Below, one piece after another: positions 61,089 through 64,000 of a DNA stretch of 64,000 bases. A program made the translations under genes and the position numbers. The notes beneath the pieces are model-generated. The model made no database searches and was not told the DNA's origin. It worked only from the letters and a program-made list of their open reading frames with translations. The stretch is from Maliibacterium massiliense (GTDB lineage: Bacteria; Bacillota; Clostridia; Christensenellales; Maliibacteriaceae). The stretch is taken from assembly GCF_900604345.1 (NCBI RefSeq), contig NZ_LR026983.1, forward strand, positions 1,798,001-1,862,000, in the 5' to 3' direction. Position 1 is the stretch's first letter, and every line of letters starts with the position of its first letter.

Positions 61089-61562
61089 TTATAGCTGAAT
61101 GATATGGATATCGATATTTTGCTGTTTTGCGTAGGCGAGCGTGTTATAGGTGCCGCCGCGCCCAGCATGGTAGACAGCGATGATGCGTGTTGCGCGATCT
61201 ACCATCCAACGGTTGCGCTGTGCAAAAGCAGCGTAGTCAAAACCTGGGTGGAAAAAGATAATGACGTCCGCCTCAGCCAGTCAGCTGTGGTACTGCTCCT
61301 GCCAATCCATGCTCCAGCGCCGTGCAAAGCCCTTGTAAGGCACCGCGCAAATCAGCTTCAGCGCAGGATCGCGACGGCGCAAATCAAGCACGACACGCGC
61401 GGCCCAAAGATCGACGCCCCGCGCCATGCCGGAGATAAACGTGGCGTAGCCGTCGCGTATAGCGGCAAGGATTTCCCGCCGGAGCGCGGCAATGATGACA
61501 TCCTGCGGACAATCGAGCTTTTCCGGCCGGTGGCCGGAGAAACAGCAGCGCTGCGCACGCAT
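61089..61562 (-). pseudogene. SLOG/DUF1273-like protein interrupted by an in-frame TGA
   Basis: From ATG 61562, preceded by GGGGGTG, the frame reads MRAQRCCFSGHRPEKLDCP, YATFISGMARGVDLWAA and CAVPYKGFARRWSMDWQEQYHS, and then meets TGA at 61283-61281. The same frame continues without further stops as LAEADVIIFFHPGF, RNRWMVDRATRIIAVYHAG, RGGTYNTLAYAKQQNIDIH, to TAA at 61091-61089. Joined, the 157 codons match the DUF1273/YpsA-like SLOG family from start to end. The family is thought to bind nucleotides or derivatives. A CGA-to-TGA change would explain the stop. It is either a fresh pseudogene or a sequencing error. Confidence 0.8.
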
Positions 61563-61610
61563 CCTATCACCCCCAACGGTATGCCCAATATTAGAGCATA
61601 TTCTATGCCT

Positions 61611-61639
61611 ATTATAGCGGGCACAATGAAATCGTACAA
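61611..61639 (-). promoter_or_regulatory. Promoter of the SLOG-family gene
   Basis: On the minus strand: -35 TTGTAC (61639-61634), 17-bp spacer, -10 TATAAT (61616-61611). Confidence 0.6.
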
Positions 61640-61659
61640 GTACAATAGGGGATGATTTG

Positions 61660-61863
61660 ATGATCGTATATACGCCGCTTTGGCAAACCTTAAAAAGAAA
61701 AGGATATTCTACATATACATTGCGGGTAAAGCATGGCATAAGCGGGAGCACGATACAGCGGTTGCGCAAGAATATGTCCGTCTCAACCAACACGCTGGAC
61801 GACCTGTGCAAGCTGCTTGCGTGCGAGCTTTCGGACGTGGCGCAGTTTGTGCCGGATAAGTAG
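61660..61863 (+). CDS. Small Cro/C1-type HTH regulator, second copy
   Basis: A 67-residue protein related along its whole length to the one at 604-816. It starts MIVYTPLWQTLKRKGYSTYTLR, has the helix-turn-helix KHGISGSTIQRLRKN and ends LCKLLACELSDVAQFVPDK. I chose ATG 61660, after AGGGGATG, to match the shared MIVY start. It is divergent from the broken SLOG gene, with about 97 bases between them, and may control it. Such short regulators are often part of mobile regions, but I see no other mobile gene here. Confidence 0.8.
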   Translation: MIVYTPLWQTLKRKGYSTYTLRVKHGISGSTIQRLRKNMSVSTNTLDDLCKLLACELSDVAQFVPDK

Positions 61864-61983
61864 CGGCGGTGCGCTGTAATGCCCTGGAAGCAAAGCAGTT
61901 TCAAGGCTTTTTGCAGAAAAGGAGACGCAGCGCAATGGAGCGCATCGGTGACTTTTCAAAAAAGTTTCCGCAAGCAACATATA

Positions 61984-62144
61984 GCTTGCGGCGATGTGGC
62001 AGGGTCTGACGATATGAATACTTCGTTTCGGGCAAAAAAAATATCGCCCCTCAAAAAAGTAAGTTGCGATATTGGCTGCAGCGTCACGCTGCTGACAGGG
62101 TTTTACGATATGGATACCCTATTTCGGGCACAAAAAAGTCGCAT
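61984..62144. repeat. Imperfect direct repeat with 96-bp period
   Basis: The 324-base gap 61864-62187 has no convincing gene. The core at 62009-62039 (ACGATATGAATAC ... TTTCGGGCAAAAAA) recurs at 62105-62137 (ACGATATGGATAC ... TTTCGGGCACAAAAAA). Weaker similarity extends upstream of each. Between them, AATATCGC (about 62039) can pair with GCGATATT (about 62066). Function unknown. Confidence 0.55.
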
Positions 62145-62165
62145 CCTCACAATGGAAGATGCGAC
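62130..62165 (-). terminator. Terminator of tRNA-Ala
   Basis: GTCGCATC (62138-62145) pairs with GATGCGAC (62158-62165). On the minus strand it is followed by TTTTTTGTG. Confidence 0.85.
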
Positions 62166-62187
62166 GCTGGGCGCGGCAACTTGCCGC

Positions 62188-62264
62188 TGGTGGAGAATAG
62201 GGGACTTGAACCCCTGACCTCTTGACTGCCAGTCAAGCGCTCTAGCCAACTGAGCTAATCCCCC
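62188..62264 (-). tRNA. tRNA-Ala (anticodon GGC)
   Basis: A 77-base cloverleaf read on the minus strand. The acceptor GGGGGAT pairs with ATTCTCC (two G-U pairs), the D-arm is GCTCAGTTGGCTAGAGC, and the anticodon stem CTTGA/TCAAG has loop CTGGCAG, giving anticodon GGC. The T-arm is AGGGGTTCAAGTCCCCT and CCA is encoded. It has its own terminator. Confidence 0.93.
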
Positions 62265-62429
62265 ACGGCCGACTTTGATATTATAGCGTACATTGTATGG
62301 AGCGTCAATAGGCTTGCCCCAGGATTTTGCGCGCGGTGGGGACATATTTTTACACATAGTGCGCGGGATGTGCGCCGCAACGCGCGCACCCTGCAGCCAT
62401 GAAAGCGCAGCGCTTTTTTGCGTGCGCTC

Positions 62430-62458
62430 TTGACGGGCCGCCCGCCCGGGGCTACGAT
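62430..62458 (+). promoter_or_regulatory. Promoter of the SDR gene at 62536
   Basis: -35 TTGACG (62430-62435), 17-bp spacer, -10 TACGAT (62453-62458). Confidence 0.55.
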
Positions 62459-62535
62459 AAATACAATGAGAGCAGCGGGCATGCGGACATTTTTTACTGA
62501 GGGCAAATCTGTTTTTTTAAAGGAGCGATCAAACA

Positions 62536-63345
62536 ATGGATATCGGCAAAAAACTGACGGAGCTGTTTTCCCTGGAGGGCAAGGTGATTTTGCTCACAGG
62601 CGCGGGCGGCGGCATCGGCTGCGTGCTGGCCAAGGGCATGGCGGACGTGGGCGCGACGATGGCGCTGTGTGACATCGCGCCCGAGCCGCTGGAGCGGGTG
62701 TACGACGATATCATCAAGGATGGCGGCAGCGCCGCGCAGTACCGGCTGGACGTCAGCGATATGCAGAGCATCCACGCCTGTGTGGCGCAGGTGATGGAGG
62801 ACTACGGCCGCATCGACGTGCTGGTCAACTGCGCGGGCATCAACAAGCGCGAGGGCTTTCTGGACGTTGCGGAGGAGACGTACGACCGCATTATGAACAT
62901 CAACCTCAAGGGCGTCTACTTCCTCTCGCAGGAGGTCGCCAAGCACATGATGGCGCAAAAGCACGGCAACATCATCAACATGTGCTCCCACAACTCGGTG
63001 GGCATGCTGGGGGGGTGCAGCGTCTACGGCGCCACCAAAAGCGCGCTGACGGCCCTGACGCGCTCCATGGCGGTGGAATGGGCGCAGTACGGCATCCGCG
63101 CCAACGCCATCGCGCCGGGCCACATCATCACGCCCCTGACCACAGTCACCTGGGAGCATCCCGAGCGCAGCCGCTACCTGCGCGAGCGCATCGCCATGCG
63201 CCGCCCAGGCCTGCCCGAGGAGATATTGGGCCTTACCATCATGCTGGCATCGGACGCATCCAGCTACATGTCGGGCATGATGTGCCACGTAGACGGCGGC
63301 TGCCTGGCGGGCGGCACGCCCTGGCCGTACGATACCAAATACTAA
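62536..63345 (+). CDS. SDR oxidoreductase, gluconate 5-dehydrogenase-like
   Basis: A 269-residue SDR. It begins MDIGKKLTELFSLEGKVILL; the cofactor motif is TGAGGGIGCVLAKG, then VNCAGINKREGF, the active-site Ser in MCSHNSVGMLGG and the catalytic YGATKSALTALT. The end is YMSGMMCHVDGGCLAGG. The FSLEGK start is typical of gluconate and sugar-acid dehydrogenases. The substrate is uncertain. AAAGGAG lies before ATG 62536. It converges on a transporter gene across a shared terminator. Confidence 0.82.
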   Translation: MDIGKKLTELFSLEGKVILLTGAGGGIGCVLAKGMADVGATMALCDIAPEPLERVYDDIIKDGGSAAQYRLDVSDMQSIHACVAQVMEDYGRIDVLVNCAGINKREGFLDVAEETYDRIMNINLKGVYFLSQEVAKHMMAQKHGNIINMCSHNSVGMLGGCSVYGATKSALTALTRSMAVEWAQYGIRANAIAPGHIITPLTTVTWEHPERSRYLRERIAMRRPGLPEEILGLTIMLASDASSYMSGMMCHVDGGCLAGGTPWPYDTKY

Positions 63346-63387
63346 AAAAAGCCGCCCGCCGGTGGTTCTGCCGGCGGACGGCCTTTT
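63346..63387. terminator. Bidirectional terminator
   Basis: GCCG-C-CCGCCGG (63351-63362) pairs with CCGGCGG-A-CGGC (63371-63382). It is flanked by AAAAAAA on the left and TTTTT on the right, serving the SDR and the convergent transporter gene. Confidence 0.85.
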
Positions 63388-63390
63388 TCT

Positions 63391-63825
63391 TTATGCAGGT
63401 TTCAGCTTGAAGACGACCACGCCCGCGATCATCAGCGCCAATCCGACGTACTTCTTCCAGTCGAATACCACCTTCTCCGCACCCATCAGGCCGAACGCGT
63501 CGATGATGGCGGCCACCAGCAGCTGCGCGATCAGGATGATGGAGATGGCCACCGTGGGGCTCAGGTTTTTGATGCCCACCATCACCGTGATGGTGATGAT
63601 GATCCCCAGCACGCCGCCGAGCAGGTAGAGCTTGTTGACCTCGCCGATGGCACGGAAGTTGCCACGCCCCAGTATGAACATGGCGATCAGCGAGAGCACA
63701 AACGCCGTACCCTGCACAAACGCGTTGGATTCATACAGACCGATTTTATCGCCCAGGCGCGTGTTCATCACGCCCTGCACGCTCATTGCCGCGCCAGCAA
63801 TGATGCTCATAATGACACCTAACAA
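63391..63825 (-). CDS. DMT superfamily transporter, YdcZ-like (DUF606)
   Basis: A 144-residue protein with five predicted membrane helices. MSIIAGAAMSVQGVMNTRLGDKIGLYESN at the start is the family mark, followed by GGVLGIIITITVMVGIKNLSPTVAISIILIAQLL and a closing LALMIAGVVVF. YdcZ-type proteins are half-size members of the drug/metabolite transporter superfamily and likely act as dimers. The TTG at 63825 has GAGGTGAT 5 bases upstream and keeps the natural N-terminus; ATG 63810 would shorten it. Confidence 0.82.
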   Translation of the reverse strand: MLGVIMSIIAGAAMSVQGVMNTRLGDKIGLYESNAFVQGTAFVLSLIAMFILGRGNFRAIGEVNKLYLLGGVLGIIITITVMVGIKNLSPTVAISIILIAQLLVAAIIDAFGLMGAEKVVFDWKKYVGLALMIAGVVVFKLKPA

Positions 63826-63896
63826 AATATCACCTCACAATTGCTACTAGTATGGATATTCCACGACGATCTCATACAGTGACAGTCCGCCCATTT

Positions 63897-63948
63897 TTTG
63901 ATAAAAAAGAAAAGCCCGCCTGCCTGTGCAGAGGCAAACGGGCCTTTC
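63897..63948 (-). terminator. Terminator of the gene entering from the right
   Basis: GCCCG (about 63914-63918) pairs with CGGGC (63939-63943), strengthened by an inner GCCT/AGGC. On the minus strand it is followed by TTTTCTTTTTTATC. Confidence 0.7.
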
Positions 63949-63999
63949 TTATGCGTCAAACAGGCCTGCCGCAGGGGCAGACGCCTTATGTGGAGAAGG
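63949..63999 (-). CDS. C-terminal end of an unidentified protein (partial)
   Basis: On the minus strand a frame from the window edge encodes PSPHKASAPAAGLFDA and stops at TAA (63951-63949), just before a good terminator. Only 16 residues are visible, so no family can be named. The terminator is the main support that a gene ends here. Confidence 0.4.
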   Translation of the reverse strand, partial: PSPHKASAPAAGLFDA

Positions 64000-64000
64000 C

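Noticed and set aside
61281..61283. Selenocysteine codon in the SLOG-family gene
   Set aside because: The TGA lies at a non-catalytic position of the family, no SECIS hairpin was seen, and many genes here use TGA as a normal stop.
61879..62217. A 112-residue plus-strand ORF
   Set aside because: It runs through the direct repeats and the tRNA-Ala terminator and into the tRNA itself, and ends in the known false tail GDLNP; no ribosome site.

Overview
The window comes from the chromosome of a visibly G+C-rich member of the Firmicutes, most likely a spore-forming Clostridia-like lineage (judged by eye; composition was not computed). The evidence is spoIIID next to mbl, a CwlD-type amidase and sigH, T-box and L10-leader regulation, a comFC-RNA-hpf-secA-prfB neighbourhood, a class B sortase, Firmicutes-type operon structure with strong AGGAGG ribosome sites, and an archaeal/eukaryal-type ProRS. 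Most of the window is ordinary core genome. I see no prophage, CRISPR array, insertion sequence or defence island.

Layout. 1-2.6 kb: end of an unidentified gene, an Arc-like and a small Cro/C1-type regulator, a Cys-rich mini-protein, a phosphatase and a TIM-barrel sugar isomerase. 2.8-5.9 kb: DUF4358 lipoprotein, MBOAT acyltransferase and DHHW protein, a probable cell-surface acylation operon. 6.3-13.3 kb: sortase B, YgiQ radical SAM protein, two SDRs, GalE. 13.6-17.3 kb: exonuclease, PfkB kinase, SpoIIID, Mbl. 17.4-20.6 kb: YdeI-like protein, nitroreductase, TtcA-like ATPase, small export protein. 20.6-31.5 kb: metK-recD2-comFC, a structured RNA (probable raiA motif), a zinc-ribbon protein, a DnaA-box cluster, hpf, secA and prfB. 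31.5-38.6 kb: DUF3048 lipoprotein, TIGR01906 protein, TsaD, MarR, a second DnaA-box cluster, CwlD, a phosphodiesterase, Mini-III and ThyX. 38.7-46.5 kb: RlmB-like methylase with a repetitive tail, YacP, SigH, tRNA-Gly, tuf, rpmG-secE-nusG-rplKA and rplJL. 46.6-49.3 kb: glycine-betaine-type ABC transporter. 49.5-53.1 kb: hydroxyacid dehydrogenase and two tandem Fe-alcohol dehydrogenases. 53.3-61.0 kb: VanZ-like protein behind an 11-bp periodic operator, T-box-proS, two glycosyltransferases and a two-component system. 61.0-64.0 kb: a broken SLOG-family gene, a second small regulator, tRNA-Ala, an SDR, a DMT-type transporter and the end of a further gene.

The most notable observations are these. 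prfB carries a +1 programmed frameshift built on UAA instead of the usual UGA. sigH has no standard start codon at its conserved N-terminus, but has an AUC exactly where the ribosome site and homology place the start. The comFC-hpf interval holds a promoter-driven structured RNA that fits the raiA motif. Two clusters of DnaA boxes lie away from any dnaA gene. Three CGTAAG repeats at an 11-bp period precede vanZ. All functions are assigned by reading motifs; no database search was run.
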